A DNA stretch of 5,947 nucleotides. Source: Geobacter sp. (GTDB lineage: Bacteria; Desulfobacterota; Desulfuromonadia; Geobacterales; Pseudopelobacteraceae). The translations under genes and the position numbers were made by a program. Below, one piece after another: positions 5,786 to 5,947 of the stretch (positions within the stretch are counted from its first letter, which is position 1; every line of letters starts with the position of its first letter). Location: the NCBI GenBank assembly GCA_027346925.1, contig DAIERH010000149.1, positions 1-5,947 on the forward strand, in the 5' to 3' direction. The notes beneath the pieces are model-generated. The model was given only the letters and a program-made list of their open reading frames with translations, made no database searches and was not told the DNA's origin.

Positions 5786-5947
5786 TCAATTTATTATTCG
5801 GATCGTGTCGTTGTCGGTATCCGCGACATAGAGGCTCGTGCCGTCGGTGGTGATGCCGACGGGGAAGTAAAATCTGGCAGCGGATCCGACGCCGTTGCTC
5901 GACCCGGCGCCTGCCGGGGAGCCCGCCAATGTTGTCACGATTCCGGT
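5786..5947 (-). CDS. NHL-repeat protein (partial, C-terminus only)
   Basis: The last 53 codons are visible, in an open frame that runs off the right edge and ends in TGA at 5786-5788. They contain one NHL unit: VTTLAGSPAGAGSSNGVGS, then ARFYFPVGITTDGTSLYVAD, then TDNDTIRIIN at the terminus. The order (a V-T-T-L-AG strand, a Gly/Ser-rich loop, ARF-xxP-GI-TTDG, LYVAD, N-x-IR) is the classic blade of NHL six-bladed beta-propellers. Proteins with tandem blades of this TTDGT-LYVAD style are common in Geobacter-like bacteria and are usually secreted or surface-exposed. Propellers of this class bind proteins, sugars or other ligands, and no enzyme motif is visible. The number of blades, signal peptide and any N-terminal domains lie outside the window. 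A terminator follows the stop. Confidence 0.85.
   Translation of the reverse strand, partial: TGIVTTLAGSPAGAGSSNGVGSAARFYFPVGITTDGTSLYVADTDNDTIRIIN

Noticed and set aside
5649..5831. Plus-strand 60-codon open frame across the NHL terminator and gene end
   Set aside because: It covers a terminator hairpin and lies antisense to the NHL coding end. No ribosome binding site or domain is evident.

Overview
The window is GC-rich, gene-dense bacterial DNA. The gene content suggests a Gram-negative bacterium: a periplasmic sensor kinase, a small outer-membrane barrel with a C-terminal Phe, a secreted Sel1-repeat protein and an NHL-repeat protein. The style of the NHL tail and the mix of families recall Geobacter and related Desulfuromonadota. 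That placement is inference from remembered family resemblance; no 16S or other marker gene is present.

Layout, left to right. (1) Positions 1-2650, minus strand: a two-component module. A large membrane histidine kinase (853 aa) overlaps by 4 bp (ATGA) the start of an Rcp1/CheY-like response regulator, which runs off the left edge after 30 codons. (2) Positions 2651-2857: a divergent intergenic region with a candidate promoter for each side and two 10-bp perfect palindromes between them. (3) Positions 2858-4462, plus strand: a MoxR-like AAA+ ATPase, then a 155-aa signal-peptide-bearing outer-membrane beta-barrel protein, closed by a very strong intrinsic terminator at 4486-4531. (4) Positions 4555-5496, minus strand, convergent with the barrel gene: a secreted protein with four Sel1-like repeats in two pairs, preceded by a good sigma-70-type promoter. 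(5) Positions 5497-5785: a noncoding stretch holding that promoter, a GC-rich hairpin without a T-tract, and the terminator of the next gene. (6) Positions 5786-5947, minus strand: the last 53 codons of an NHL-repeat protein entering from the right edge.

The kinase and regulator clearly work together. The ATPase and barrel gene are codirectional and could share a transcript, but nothing in the sequence shows a functional link. The Sel1 and NHL genes each have their own signals and look like independent units. I see no mobile element, CRISPR array, tRNA, rRNA or convincing pseudogene. The window reads as ordinary chromosomal sequence, not as a clearly new system. The items most worth a second look are the kinase's unusual input architecture, the MoxR-type ATPase with no adjacent VWA-type partner, and the noncoding structures at 2768-2793 and 5613-5651.
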